A stretch of 64,000 bases of DNA from Trichormus sp. NMC-1 (GTDB lineage: Bacteria; Cyanobacteriota; Cyanobacteriia; Cyanobacteriales; Nostocaceae): positions 1 to 64,000 of the forward strand of contig NZ_LZQD01000001.1 in the NCBI RefSeq assembly GCF_001858025.1, given 5' to 3'. Below are positions 33,242 through 42,637 of this stretch, piece by piece (position 1 is the first letter of the stretch; each line of letters opens with the position of its first letter). The notes below the pieces were generated by a model. It had not been told where the DNA came from. It made no database searches and saw nothing but the letters and a program-made list of their open reading frames with translations. The translations under genes were made by a program, and so were the position numbers.

Positions 33242-34240
33242 ATGACATTATTAATCGTCGGTGCCACTGGCACCTTAGGAAGACAAGTGGCTCGTCGTGC
33301 AATCGATGAGGGGTATAAAGTGCGCTGTTTAGTTCGCAGTACCAAGAAAGCTGCTTTTCTAAAAGAATGGGGTGCAGAACTTGTAAAAGGTGACTTGTGT
33401 TATCCCCAAACCTTAGAGGGAGCATTAGAAGGTGTAACCGCAGTCATTGATGCCTCCACATCTCGCCCCACAGACTCACTAACCATTAAGCAAGTGGACT
33501 GGGATGGCAAAGTAGCATTAATTCAAGCTGCGAAGGCTGCTAACGTTGAGCAATTTATCTTCTTTTCGATTTTGGATGCCGAGAAGTATCCCAATGTACC
33601 GCTCATGGAAATTAAGCGATGTACAGAACTATACTTAACTGAATCCGGCTTAAACTACACCATTTTACGTTTAGCTGGCTTTATGCAAGGCTTAATAGGT
33701 CAATATGGCATACCTATTTTAGAAAACCAGCCTGTGTGGGTGACAGGAGCATCTTCTCCAGTTGCCTATATGGATACTCAGGATGTTGCTAAATTTGCTA
33801 TCCGTGCCTTGAGTGTGCCAGAAACCCGCAAGCAATCCTTCCCCGTAGTTGGTACTCGTGCTTGGAGTGCAGAAGAAATTATTAGCATTTGCGAACGCTT
33901 ATCTGGAAAAGATGCCAGAGTCACAAGAATGCCCATTGGCTTACTGCGTACTGTACAGCGTTTGCTGCGATGCTTTCAGTGGGGATGGAATGTTGCTGAC
34001 AGACTAGCTTTTACCGAAGTCTTAGCTAGTGGTTCCCCCCTCAATGCCTCAATGGATGAAGTATATACAGTATTTGGCTTAGACAAACAACAAACTGCTA
34101 CCGTAGAAACCTATCTGCAAGAGTACTTCAGCCGAATTATGAAAAAGCTGAAAGAGTTAGATTACGAGAAAACTAAAATTAAAAAGCAGAAAAATAAAAA
34201 GACCCCTTTTAAACAATCTTCAAAAGTCAATAGTCAATAA
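33242..34240 (+). CDS. ycf39: Ycf39/HCF244-type NAD(P)-binding protein
   Basis: The 332-residue atypical short-chain dehydrogenase begins LLIVGATGTLGRQVARRAI (Rossmann GxxGxxG). It continues with the family markers LVKGDLCYPQTLEGALEGVTAVIDASTSRP, FFSILDAEKYPNVPLMEIK and TILRLAGFMQGLIGQY. Ycf39 (HCF244 in plants) works with HliD and chlorophyll synthase to load chlorophyll onto newborn D1 during photosystem II assembly. The C-terminal tail is an A-rich, Lys-rich extension (KKQKNKKT) absent from many orthologues and probably derived from intergenic repeat DNA. Confidence 0.95.
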   Translation: MTLLIVGATGTLGRQVARRAIDEGYKVRCLVRSTKKAAFLKEWGAELVKGDLCYPQTLEGALEGVTAVIDASTSRPTDSLTIKQVDWDGKVALIQAAKAANVEQFIFFSILDAEKYPNVPLMEIKRCTELYLTESGLNYTILRLAGFMQGLIGQYGIPILENQPVWVTGASSPVAYMDTQDVAKFAIRALSVPETRKQSFPVVGTRAWSAEEIISICERLSGKDARVTRMPIGLLRTVQRLLRCFQWGWNVADRLAFTEVLASGSPLNASMDEVYTVFGLDKQQTATVETYLQEYFSRIMKKLKELDYEKTKIKKQKNKKTPFKQSSKVNSQ

Positions 34241-34576
34241 ATTGAAGATTGATGACGACATTAGTCAAAAATGTGTAACTATTACAGTGATTGAAGCGTT
34301 CATCCCGCTCCTCCGGGGATTGGGATGGTTGCAAAACACCTTTCTACTTAGATGCTGTCAAAAATCTGGTAAAATTAAAACGCCAAGGTGAAACTCCTCT
34401 ACCATCGCGAAAATTCTGCTGAAACTATGCAGCACTTTCAGGTAGGAATTAGGGGCAGAAAGTGAAAAAAATCAGGTTTTAACCTATTTTTACACATGAT
34501 TTTAGAATCTTCGCGTCACTAGACCGGAGAAAAGTCAAAAAAAAGTCAAGCATCGCCTAAACTTGGATATTTGAGT
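34241..34576. other. Intergenic region upstream of nadK
   Basis: No gene is recognised in about 335 bp. A GATTGGGATGG-type unit near 34317 resembles 'TTCATCCCGCTCC' cyanobacterial repeats. Confidence 0.45.
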
Positions 34577-35494
34577 GTGCCGAAAGCAGGCATTATCTAC
34601 AACGACATTAAACCGATAGCGAGTCGTGTCGCTATCGAACTGAAAGACCAGCTAACCGCAGCTGGTTGGGATGTGTGTGTAACAACGAGTATCGGTGGTA
34701 TATTGGGCTACTGTAATCCACATAGCCCCGTATGCCACACCCCCATAGAAGGTCTAACACCCCCTGGTTTCGACTCAGACATGGAGTTTGCAGTAGTGTT
34801 AGGGGGAGATGGCACTGTTTTAGCTGCATCGCGTCAAGTCGCGCCCTGTGGTATCCCACTCCTGACGGTGAATACTGGTCATATGGGATTTTTGACGGAA
34901 TCTTACCTTAACCAATTACCCCAAGCAATGGAACAGGTGATGTTAGGTAAGTATGAAATTGAAGAACGAGTCATGCTCACCGTCAAAGTTCTGCGAGGAG
35001 ATTCGGTATTATGGGAAGCCCTTTGTTTAAATGAAATGGTGCTGCATCGAGAACCATTAACCTCAATGTGCCATTTTGAAATCAAAATTGGTCGTCATGC
35101 AGCAGTTGATATTGCGGCTGATGGAGTGATTGTCTCCACACCAACAGGTTCAACAGCTTATTCCTTAAGCGCTGGTGGTCCAGTGGTTACTCCTGGTGTA
35201 CCTGTGTTGCAGTTAGTACCGATTTGTCCTCATTCCCTGGCTTCGAGGGCTTTGGTGTTTCCCGATAGCGAACCAGTCAACATCTATCCGGTTAATGTCC
35301 CCCGGATGGTGATGGTGGTAGATGGGAATGGAGGCTGCTATGTTTTACCAGAGGATCGAGTATATTTAGAGCGATCGCCATACACTGCTAGGTTTATTCG
35401 TCTACAATCACCAGAGTTTTTCCGGATTTTACGGGAAAAATTAGGTTGGGGTCTGCCACATATTGCCAAACCCACGTCAGTAGAATTGCCTTAA
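34577..35494 (+). CDS. nadK: NAD kinase
   Basis: The 305-residue kinase phosphorylates NAD to NADP. The signature [16 protein letters not shown] (GGDGT) and [10 protein letters not shown] are intact, as are the [16 protein letters not shown]-type substrate loop ([19 protein letters not shown]) and LSAGGPVV. The GTG at 34577 ([14 protein letters not shown] follows) matches the N-terminus of Nostoc NadK proteins; a TTG two codons upstream is less likely. This is the longer cyanobacterial paralogue type with [16 protein letters not shown] near residue 55. Confidence 0.96.
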   Translation: MPKAGIIYNDIKPIASRVAIELKDQLTAAGWDVCVTTSIGGILGYCNPHSPVCHTPIEGLTPPGFDSDMEFAVVLGGDGTVLAASRQVAPCGIPLLTVNTGHMGFLTESYLNQLPQAMEQVMLGKYEIEERVMLTVKVLRGDSVLWEALCLNEMVLHREPLTSMCHFEIKIGRHAAVDIAADGVIVSTPTGSTAYSLSAGGPVVTPGVPVLQLVPICPHSLASRALVFPDSEPVNIYPVNVPRMVMVVDGNGGCYVLPEDRVYLERSPYTARFIRLQSPEFFRILREKLGWGLPHIAKPTSVELP

Positions 35495-35497
35495 TTG

Positions 35498-37468
35498 TTA
35501 TGAGTTAGTTAGTGTAATCTTGGGGGGTAAACGCCAATTTAGTGTAACTCGCACTTCTCCATTAGGTAAAGTTGATATTTCCCATTTACCATTGAGAAGT
35601 TCATCGGCTATAGTATCCATAATCTTAGTACCATAGCCGCCTTTTTTGGATCTATAAGTAGATGCTAAAATAGCTCCATCATTTGCTATTACTAAAGTAC
35701 ATTTATCTCCCTTTTGCTCTAAACTAACAAATACTTGGGTAGCCGTACCGTGAGGTGGTTGAGCGTGTTGGATCACATTATTCAATGCTTCACGGAAAAA
35801 GCGGTAAACTTCCTCTCTGTGTTCAATCCAAATACTGTTTAATTCTGGTTCTTGAAGAGGCTGAATTTCTGTAATTACTTTCAAAGTTAATTTTTCAGAA
35901 ATCACTAATTCTTCTAATGTGGTTTTTATTCCTATATCTAACCCTTTTTGAAGTATGGGATTAACTGCAATTTTCTCACTTAAATCTCGAATACTGCTCA
36001 ATTTATCTCTAATTTCCTGCCCTAAAGCTGTCAACTTATCTAAAATTAAATCTATATCTAAATCAGATTCTAATTCAATTTTGTCCATTACCAATTTTAA
36101 TTCTTGTAAAGCCCCATCATGAATATCAGCCGCAATACGATTGAGGATTTTGCGGGTGCGTGAAAGAATAGCTTCTTGTTCAGCGGCTTTTAGTTGGGTA
36201 ATTTGATAGTTTTGTAGTGTAATAACCTCTTTTTGTTGTCCAAAAATAAAATAGATAAAAATAGATATTCCTGTAATTGTCCACACGAATAAAGGTTGAA
36301 TAATCAATAATATCCATTTATATTTCCAGATAACTAAACACAGTCCCAAGTACCCGCTAAATATTGCAAAAACCATGAATAATAAATGCCAATTTTGATA
36401 ATTATAAATACCCGTACTGATTAAAAATCCCCCCAAAATAACAATTATTAACTCAACCCAATGGCTGGGAATTTGTAAAAATGAATCTGTCATTAAACTG
36501 GCCATAATATTAGCCTGAATTTCTACGCCGGCCATGCTGTCACCGTTCGGTGACAGCATGGACATTGTTTGTATGTTGTTCGCTTCTACAAAACCAATAA
36601 AAACAACCTTTTTGCGGACTTGTTGAGAGAGTTTGTGAGGAGAGGCAACTAGACATTTTTTGTCTTTATTAGGTTGACAAATAGATGTTAATTCTAAAAA
36701 AGGAAAAGTTCCCGACTTCCCCCAAAATTTGATTTTTATGGGAGTTGTAATTTTCGCAAATCGTGAGGAATGATTAACTTTTTGCTGTTGCTTTTCCCAC
36801 TTTTCTAAAGCTAGAAGGGTCACAGATTTAAAAGTTTGTATTTGGTCAATTTTTTCTGAGAGAAAGAACTGACTCACTAAATGAGAACTCCGCGCAGTGC
36901 TACTTAAATGGGTGGGTGCTTCCGCTTCGGGTTCGTACTCAAAAAAACCCTGAATAGTCTCAGGAAGTATTAAAGGTTGAAGTCGTTCGCTATCAAAAGG
37001 AATAAGATGATTGTAGATAAAAAATTTTGGTTTTTTGGAATTAGTAATTGAATTTGTGCGCGTGACTAAAACAATTTGCTTATGATGATTTTTTACGAGA
37101 TTTTTTAGAGGTTTATTGATTATTTCATTTATTTTGATGGGGTACTCAAGTTCTGGTGATTCTTCCCAGTCATTGTGGAGGTTCAAAACGACGACGGAAG
37201 CACCTGCTTCTAAAAGATGCTCTACTAAATCTGCATAGAATAATCTGCCTAAAGATAGCTTTTGATTGGCTAAATCCTTTGGTTGAATTTTTACTAAAAT
37301 GATTTCTGGAGGTGGAGTTTTTAGCTGGTTCAATCTCAGGAAAGTATCTTGAAGTTGTAATTCCAATTTTTGAACTACAGGAATTTGAGAAAAAATGAAA
37401 TTGTAGAATACACTGCAACTGATTCCTAAACTGAGAAATTTAATTTGCGAACCTTTTCTCCACAACAT
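35498..37468 (-). CDS. CHASE2-domain sensor histidine kinase
   Basis: The 656-residue membrane kinase has an N-terminal helix (residues about 12-30) and an extracytoplasmic CHASE2 domain (about 40-330; LLEAGASVVVLNLHNDWE, KVVFIGFVE). Three closely spaced membrane helices (about 335-420), a short coiled coil and a NarX/DesK-type phosphoacceptor (RIAADIHDGALQEL, His near 450) follow. The HATPase has N box EALNNVIQHAQPP near 561 and G box KKGGYGTKIMD near 612. CHASE2 senses unknown external signals. The LuxR-type regulator at 39552 is a plausible partner. A 14-bp-arm palindrome (36532-36561) encodes residues about 303-312. Confidence 0.93.
   Translation of the reverse strand: MLWRKGSQIKFLSLGISCSVFYNFIFSQIPVVQKLELQLQDTFLRLNQLKTPPPEIILVKIQPKDLANQKLSLGRLFYADLVEHLLEAGASVVVLNLHNDWEESPELEYPIKINEIINKPLKNLVKNHHKQIVLVTRTNSITNSKKPKFFIYNHLIPFDSERLQPLILPETIQGFFEYEPEAEAPTHLSSTARSSHLVSQFFLSEKIDQIQTFKSVTLLALEKWEKQQQKVNHSSRFAKITTPIKIKFWGKSGTFPFLELTSICQPNKDKKCLVASPHKLSQQVRKKVVFIGFVEANNIQTMSMLSPNGDSMAGVEIQANIMASLMTDSFLQIPSHWVELIIVILGGFLISTGIYNYQNWHLLFMVFAIFSGYLGLCLVIWKYKWILLIIQPLFVWTITGISIFIYFIFGQQKEVITLQNYQITQLKAAEQEAILSRTRKILNRIAADIHDGALQELKLVMDKIELESDLDIDLILDKLTALGQEIRDKLSSIRDLSEKIAVNPILQKGLDIGIKTTLEELVISEKLTLKVITEIQPLQEPELNSIWIEHREEVYRFFREALNNVIQHAQPPHGTATQVFVSLEQKGDKCTLVIANDGAILASTYRSKKGGYGTKIMDTIADELLNGKWEISTLPNGEVRVTLNWRLPPKITLTNS
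36532..36561. repeat. Palindrome inside the CHASE2 kinase gene
   Basis: CCATGCTGTCACCG (36532-36545) and its complement (36548-36561) are separated by 2 bp. The kinase reads it as MSMLSPNGDSMAG. It looks like a repeat inserted in frame in the CHASE2 domain. Confidence 0.75.
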
Positions 37469-37472
37469 TTGG

Positions 37473-37835
37473 TTACGGTTTAAGAAATAAACGATAACGA
37501 ATAATTCGATAGGGATTATTTTGAGACAAGCTGATTCCTAATTCTTTCCCTGTTTGGAAAAATTGCCAAGTTCCAGCTTTTGTCTCTACAGTTCCATTGA
37601 TATCTGTAGTGTTATTTAGCTGAAATGGTGGTTCATTTTTTGAAGGTCCAGAGAGAAACTGCACGTTGTTGTCTGTTATCTCCAATTTTAACCCAACTGT
37701 GCCACCTTCACCAGCACCACTGACAATTTTGCCTGTTCCTGACCAAATTTGTTGAGCTAAAGCAGGTGAACTTAGTCCCCACAGTAAGGACGCTGTGGTG
37801 AGGATGATATGCAGTTTTTGGATAGGGAATTTCAT
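37473..37835 (-). CDS. Small exported protein upstream of the CHASE2 kinase
   Basis: The 120-residue protein has a signal peptide (LHIILTTASLLWGLSSPALAQQ, cleavage probably after ALA). A compact beta-rich mature domain follows (IWSGTGKIVSGAGEGGTVGLKLEI, FQLNNTTDINGTVETKAGTWQF). I recognise no family. The gene ends 4 bp before the CHASE2 kinase gene on the same strand, so the two are almost certainly co-transcribed. It could be a periplasmic accessory or ligand for the CHASE2 domain. Confidence 0.8.
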   Translation of the reverse strand: MKFPIQKLHIILTTASLLWGLSSPALAQQIWSGTGKIVSGAGEGGTVGLKLEITDNNVQFLSGPSKNEPPFQLNNTTDINGTVETKAGTWQFFQTGKELGISLSQNNPYRIIRYRLFLKP

Positions 37836-38065
37836 AATTGCAGTCTGAACAGGTGGAGAAATGATGTTCTCACACTTATCAGATTTGGGTTTTTAGATGG
37901 GTTCGTATGTTCGCAATTTTATTTGCGGGAGTTCGCACATTTTTCTGCGGGGATACACATTGATTTTTTTGGTGGGTAAAAATACTATCGGTGAAAGGTT
38001 GATTTTAGAGAAAGCTTTCTAAAACTAACAACTTAGTAATTCACAGTATTTTTGAAAAAAAGCGT

Positions 38066-38572
38066 ATGAAATTGTTAATTAACATAAAGCCAAATTTTGT
38101 TTTCCATGCTTGTTTAGCAGCAGGCGTATCCGCTCTTGGTATTTTATCAGCCTCAGTTGCTTATGCTGGTAATGGTGTCCCTGATTATATTGTTGAATAT
38201 AAAGGACAGCCAGCAATTGCAGTTTTTGAAGATGTAAAGCAATCTTACGCGCTCGGTTGCCCAGGATTCCGTAGTCTTTGGAAAAAAGTTCCAGTACAAC
38301 GGGCTGTCAGTTCCAAAGTGTTTAACAACATTGTCAGTGCGAATCCTATCGTTGCGGATATCCCATGCAATGGTTCAGTTAATTCATATGCACCCTCTGG
38401 AGAACCAGGCGCATTGGTGTTTAGTCACCGTGATGGTCAGTCTTACAGACATTATATAAACAGCCTCGATTTTGTCAAAACTGTGGGGGGCGGCGAGTTG
38501 ATTCCGATTTCTAGAGAGGAGTTTTACAACCGCTATCCAAATCGGGGTATTGACTTTCGTGTAAGTCGGTAG
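38066..38572 (+). CDS. Exported protein of unknown function
   Basis: The 168-residue protein has a signal peptide (FHACLAAGVSALGILSASVAYAG; cleavage after AYA). The mature part is basic with a Cys pair (YALGCPGFRSLWKK, VADIPCNGSVNSY) that could form a disulfide. No domain is recognised. It is divergent from the exported protein/CHASE2 kinase operon across about 230 bp, so it may share regulation. Confidence 0.75.
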   Translation: MKLLINIKPNFVFHACLAAGVSALGILSASVAYAGNGVPDYIVEYKGQPAIAVFEDVKQSYALGCPGFRSLWKKVPVQRAVSSKVFNNIVSANPIVADIPCNGSVNSYAPSGEPGALVFSHRDGQSYRHYINSLDFVKTVGGGELIPISREEFYNRYPNRGIDFRVSR

Positions 38573-38651
38573 TGATTCTTGCAAAGGCGATCGCTCTTTT
38601 GAGAACAGGATGATTTTGGGCGATCGCTCTTTTGATAAAACGATGATTTTC

Positions 38652-38684
38652 AGATCCCCGACTTCTTTGAGAAGTCGGGGATCT
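38652..38684. terminator. Strong hairpin, possible terminator or dispersed repeat
   Basis: Arms AGATCCCCGACTTC (38652-38665) and GAAGTCGGGGATCT (38671-38684) pair perfectly around a 5-nt loop, with a short T-rich stretch after. It lies about 80 bp after the exported-protein gene. GATCCCCGACTTC-type hairpins are also a dispersed repeat in Nostocales. Confidence 0.6.
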
Positions 38685-38760
38685 AGTTTCCCAAATCTAT
38701 TTACAAAACATCTATTTTTGTTATATGATTAGAATACATTTGTAAAATATTGAGAAACTT

Positions 38761-38997
38761 ATGACTCAGATTACAATTGAAGAAGCTACTAAAGATTTAT
38801 ATAAACTTCTAGAACAAGTCGCTAAAGGTGAGCAATTTGTTTTGATGAAAGAAGGCAAAGAAATTGCTCGTCTTCTTCCTCCTCAACAGGCAAATAAAGT
38901 ATTTCCTAGTTTAAACTCTTTTAGAAAATCCATAGTTTTAAAAGGAAGTGCAATGAGTACCACGATATTAGAAGAAAGAGAGAACGACAGATATTGA
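38761..38997 (+). CDS. Phd/YefM-type antitoxin
   Basis: The 78-residue protein begins MTQITIEEATKDLYKLLEQ and continues GEQFVLMKEGKEIARLLPP, the Phd-like DNA-binding core, followed by a toxin-binding tail. It overlaps the PIN toxin gene by 4 bp (38994-38997), the standard coupling of such pairs. Confidence 0.9.
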   Translation: MTQITIEEATKDLYKLLEQVAKGEQFVLMKEGKEIARLLPPQQANKVFPSLNSFRKSIVLKGSAMSTTILEERENDRY

Positions 38998-39437
38998 TTT
39001 ATTTAGATACTAGTGTCATTGTTCCTTATTACGTGCCTGAAAAATTAAGTGATGTTGTGGAACAACTATTACAAAAACAAGAAGATAAACCAATAATTAG
39101 TCAATTAGTTGAGGTGGAATTGTTTTCTGCTTTATCTCGTAGGGTAAGAATGGGTGAAGTTTCCCAAAATGACGCTAGACGGATTACAGAATTGTTTGAA
39201 AATCACCTTAATGAAGGTTTATATCGTCTTGTTTTATTGGAAAATCAACATTACCGTTTAGCTAGAGATTGGATATCCAGATTTGATCTGCCTTTAAGAA
39301 CTTTGGATGCTTTGCATTTAGCTGTATGTAGCATTAATAATTTTTCTCTGGTGACAGCAGATGATAAATTAGCTCAATCTGCTACTATTTTAGGGATAGA
39401 TATTCTTTTATTAAATTCCAATGTCAATTTTATTTAG
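38994..39437 (+). CDS. VapC-type PIN-domain toxin
   Basis: The 147-residue toxin starts from TTG at 38994, overlapping the antitoxin stop. PIN acidic residues are visible in IYLDTSVIVPYY, SQLVEVELFSALSRR, LRTLDALHLAV and SLVTADDKLAQSA, so the catalytic set looks complete. Such toxins are Mg-dependent RNases that cut tRNA or rRNA. Of the three PIN pairs near classical antitoxins here, this one appears intact. Confidence 0.92.
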   Translation: MIYLDTSVIVPYYVPEKLSDVVEQLLQKQEDKPIISQLVEVELFSALSRRVRMGEVSQNDARRITELFENHLNEGLYRLVLLENQHYRLARDWISRFDLPLRTLDALHLAVCSINNFSLVTADDKLAQSATILGIDILLLNSNVNFI

Positions 39438-39551
39438 ATATGCGATTACTAGGTCGCGGTTTGCGATTTCTGCGGAGCGCTTCGCTATCGCTCTTTTGAT
39501 AAAATATACGTACTTAATGTAAACTGTACGTATATAATCATTACCCAGGAC

Positions 39552-40208
39552 ATGAACGCCAAGCCACTCCGGTTTCTTGTTGTAGAAGATCATCCAGAAG
39601 TAGCCCAAAACAATTGTGATTTTTTGAGAAAATTCGACTCTTCTGCTATTTGTGTCATCGCTTCTACTCCCCAAGAAGCAATACAACGTCTAAAAATAGA
39701 AACACCAGATTTAATAGTCCTTGATTTACAATTTGCTTTACCTTCTGGTTCTCAGTCAGCTAAATCTTCTTTAGAATTATTAGAGTTAATTTTTAATACT
39801 TATTCCTATTTAAATATCCTCATCTATAGCAGTGAACCAGCCTGGATGATAAAACTTGTTAAATCTATTAATCATCACTGCGGTGGATTTGTGGTGGTAA
39901 ATAAAATGGAACGACGCAGATATTTTTTAGAAGGGGTTGAAAGTGCGCTGAATGGAGAATTGAAACTGCCTAGAGAATTACGTCAAGAATTAAACTTGAA
40001 TGATAAAGAGTTGGAAGTTCTCAGGCTGTTGTGTCATGAATCCTTAACAGATCAAGCGATCGCTGAACATCTTTACATATCACTCAGGGCTGTGCAGAAT
40101 CATATCCAACATCTAAAAGTGAAATTGGGTGTTGATGAAGTTAAGCAAAAAGACATCAATACCCGTGTTGCTCTATGTATGACAGCACTTGGGCAAAAAT
40201 TATTATAG
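39552..40208 (+). CDS. NarL/LuxR-family response regulator
   Basis: The 218-residue regulator has a receiver (FLVVEDHPEVAQN; phospho-Asp in LIVLDLQF; Lys in VVVNKMERRR is shifted from the usual KxxxxP context). Its LuxR-type HTH is at about 148-205 (LNDKELEVLRLLCHESLTDQ, AIAEHLYISLRAVQNHIQHL). The paired histidine kinase is likely the DesK/NarX-type CHASE2 protein 2 kb away, since that kinase class pairs with NarL-type regulators. The receiver lacks a standard Lys-Pro, which may alter switching. Confidence 0.9.
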   Translation: MNAKPLRFLVVEDHPEVAQNNCDFLRKFDSSAICVIASTPQEAIQRLKIETPDLIVLDLQFALPSGSQSAKSSLELLELIFNTYSYLNILIYSSEPAWMIKLVKSINHHCGGFVVVNKMERRRYFLEGVESALNGELKLPRELRQELNLNDKELEVLRLLCHESLTDQAIAEHLYISLRAVQNHIQHLKVKLGVDEVKQKDINTRVALCMTALGQKLL

Positions 40209-40296
40209 TTTTGATTGAGTTACAACCGGAAAATTAGTAACTTGAGTTAGTATTGTGTGAAATATCAGTAAGAGGGTAACAGGTTATAACTCATAT

Positions 40297-40338
40297 TACC
40301 AATTAATTACCAATTACCAATTACCAATTACTAATTAA
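40297..40338 (+). repeat. AATTACC heptad tandem
   Basis: Tandem AATTACC units lie just upstream of the next regulator start, and an ATTAAT stretch lies between its last unit and the ATG. Related arrays are at 1205-1285 and 62598-62643. Confidence 0.65.
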
Positions 40339-40339
40339 T

Positions 40340-41047
40340 ATGATACTTGCTCACAGTCCCTGTGTTCTAGTGATTGAACCCGATGAAAGTCTAGCTAATC
40401 AGCTGGCTTTTGATTTACAAGAAGCTGGCTATGATGCCATTTTAGCTCACGATGCAAACAGCGGTTTACAACACTGCCGCGATAACTCCGCCGGTAATAA
40501 CCATCGCCAACCTGCTTTAATTGTTGTAGACAGAATGCTGCCAGGAGAATCAGGACTCTCCTTGTGTAAAAATCTCCGCAGCATGGGTAACTGTTCCCCC
40601 GTGCTAGTTTTAATGGCTAGGGATACGGTTGATGACCGTGTAGCTTGTCTAGAAGCTGGTGCTGATGATTACATTCTCAAACCATATCGTGCAGAAGATT
40701 TTCTGAAGTTGATTCGCCTCTATCTTAAACCTGATGTTGATACTACAGAGCAATTACGCTTTGGCGATCTGGTTTTAGATATAGGAACCCGTCGCGCTAT
40801 CCACAATGGTAGAGCGATTGACTTGACAATGAAGGAATTTGAACTATTAAAGTTCTTAATGGAACATCCTCGTGAAGTATTAACCCGCGAACAAATTTTA
40901 GAAAATGTTTGGGGTTATGACTTTATGGGTGAATCGAATGTGATTGAAGTATACATTCGCTACTTGCGGTTAAAAATTGAAGAAGATGGTCTCAAGCGTC
41001 TTATTCAAACGGTGCGGGGTGTGGGATATGTGTTAAGAGAATCCTGA
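40340..41047 (+). CDS. OmpR/PhoB-family response regulator
   Basis: The 235-residue regulator has a receiver (LVIEPDESLAN; phospho-Asp in LIVVDRMLPGESGL; VLVLMARDT; Lys in DDYILKPYRAEDF) and a winged-helix domain (LTMKEFELLKFLMEHPREV, VIEVYIRYLRLKIEEDG, IQTVRGVGYVL). The heptad array ends right before the ATG and no clear ribosome-binding site is present, which suggests weak or leaderless-type translation. No adjacent kinase. Confidence 0.93.
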   Translation: MILAHSPCVLVIEPDESLANQLAFDLQEAGYDAILAHDANSGLQHCRDNSAGNNHRQPALIVVDRMLPGESGLSLCKNLRSMGNCSPVLVLMARDTVDDRVACLEAGADDYILKPYRAEDFLKLIRLYLKPDVDTTEQLRFGDLVLDIGTRRAIHNGRAIDLTMKEFELLKFLMEHPREVLTREQILENVWGYDFMGESNVIEVYIRYLRLKIEEDGLKRLIQTVRGVGYVLRES

Positions 41048-41115
41048 TTTACAGTTTTCTATCTGTCTCCATCACTTTGCGTTCTTGGTATTAATTAGAC
41101 TGAGGACAGCTATGG

Positions 41116-42192
41116 TTAAAATGCCTCTGGTGGAGAAATATCAGATCCCACACAGACACCAGTACTACTAGACTTGATACCGGGCTTAACATTTGCTTCA
41201 GTTTTTTGAGTTGACTGACATAGTAATGAAGTAGTGGGAATAATTATTTCTGAATTTAATACAGATTTATTTTGTGATTGCTGAGTCATGAATGATAATC
41301 CCCCCACAGCACCAGCGACAAGGGCTGTATATCCCATATACAAATGAAAGGGACGGATTTCTATATCCAATAGCCCAACAGAATTTTTGACGTGATACCA
41401 AGAGGGCAAAACTGATTTAGCCTGATTAGGCATAGGTAAGAAAGCAGCTAAAATTATACCATTTATCCCCAAAGCATTGCCCATAACACGGATAAAACCA
41501 CGAATCAGGACATCCTCTGGCAATAAATCGAAATTTGCATTTTCCACCGCTTCCATCTGATGAATTGATATATGGGTATAAATATGCAGTTTTTGCAGAG
41601 TCAGACCTTGTGACTCCCTGGCTTGCTTGAGTTGTTGACCAATTTGACGTAGACTTTCCAGCCGCTTTTCTGCGGCTATTTGATCAGCTAATCTAACTTT
41701 TCCCTGTTTTTGATGTGGCCAAAACCACTTGATGGGATTGTGCTTTTGGCGATGAGTTTCTTGTCCTGTATTTTCTACTACATGAGATTGAGGTTTTGAT
41801 GGTAAATTTTCTTGGGTAGTATTTACCAATTCGGATTTTGAGGCTAATTTTTTAATATTTTTGCTACTTTGAGGCAAGTTGCTAGATTGTTCTATATCTA
41901 CATTGGGTGACTCAGTATTATCTGTAGGTGAATTGATATTTGCATCTAGATGATGCTGTCGTGCGAATTGCTTAAATGCTAAACTAATTGCTTCTCTGCC
42001 TACAGCTTTAAATAAAAGTTTGGCTTGTTCATCTGATGAACCAAGCAACTTTTGCAAGTTAGTGACAGCACGAGTATAAACTTGACTACGATGTAGTTCA
42101 GCTTCTATGTTAGTTAGAAGCGATCGCAATTCATCTTGACTAATTTGAATAGTAGGATTGCCAGGAATCTTGAATAAGTAAGCAGATGCCAT
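41116..42192 (-). CDS. RodZ-like HTH membrane protein
   Basis: The 358-residue protein has an N-terminal helical domain (ISQDELRSLLTNIEAELHRSQVYTRAVTNLQKLLG) and a low-complexity linker. A RodZ-type HTH_25 domain follows (IGQQLKQARESQGLTLQKLHIYTHISIHQMEAVENANFDLLPEDVLIRGFIRVMG), then one membrane helix (YTALVAGAVGGLSFM) and a short exported tail. RodZ links MreB to the cell wall in rods, but in cyanobacteria these proteins are less studied. An ATG at 42192 (MASAYLFKIPG) is used. Confidence 0.88.
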   Translation of the reverse strand: MASAYLFKIPGNPTIQISQDELRSLLTNIEAELHRSQVYTRAVTNLQKLLGSSDEQAKLLFKAVGREAISLAFKQFARQHHLDANINSPTDNTESPNVDIEQSSNLPQSSKNIKKLASKSELVNTTQENLPSKPQSHVVENTGQETHRQKHNPIKWFWPHQKQGKVRLADQIAAEKRLESLRQIGQQLKQARESQGLTLQKLHIYTHISIHQMEAVENANFDLLPEDVLIRGFIRVMGNALGINGIILAAFLPMPNQAKSVLPSWYHVKNSVGLLDIEIRPFHLYMGYTALVAGAVGGLSFMTQQSQNKSVLNSEIIIPTTSLLCQSTQKTEANVKPGIKSSSTGVCVGSDISPPEAF

Positions 42193-42360
42193 AGTCATGA
42201 TCTAAGTATCTCCCTGTCCTAGAGCCAAAAATGGTTTTATCTGTGTCAGTTCTTCTGGAACTAGCTGACTCATCCGGATTATTAGGTATCATTTTCTGCT
42301 CCCAAGAGCAAAGACTCATAATTAAATAATAGGCTGTTGCTGCAAATATTCATCCACAAA

Positions 42361-42468
42361 ATGGCAAATAAAAATGCCAGACGACTGAAAGAGCGGCTAC
42401 ACAAACTAAATCCACCTGCGGGGGTTTTGCTTGTATATACTAAAGACGGCTGGGAACTTTACTTTTAA
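42361..42468 (+). CDS. Small basic ORF, possibly a conserved peptide
   Basis: This 35-residue frame encodes MANKNARRLKERLHKLNPPA and ends with GWELYF. Basic N-terminal half and aromatic tail give it the look of a real peptide, and it lies in an otherwise empty 440-bp gap. No strong ribosome-binding site is visible. Function unknown; it could be chance. Confidence 0.4.
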   Translation: MANKNARRLKERLHKLNPPAGVLLVYTKDGWELYF

Positions 42469-42637
42469 ACGCAGAGGCTCACTGAGGTAAACGCAAAGGT
42501 ACGCAGAGTTTTTGTTCAAGTTTTCGCTCTCTGATTTATCCAATACTGTAAAGTCCAGATATTAGCCGTTTTTAGTATAACCGCTTATGGGTAGTGTGCC
42601 ATAGGTATGTTCTAATTGACCACCGACCACTGACAAC

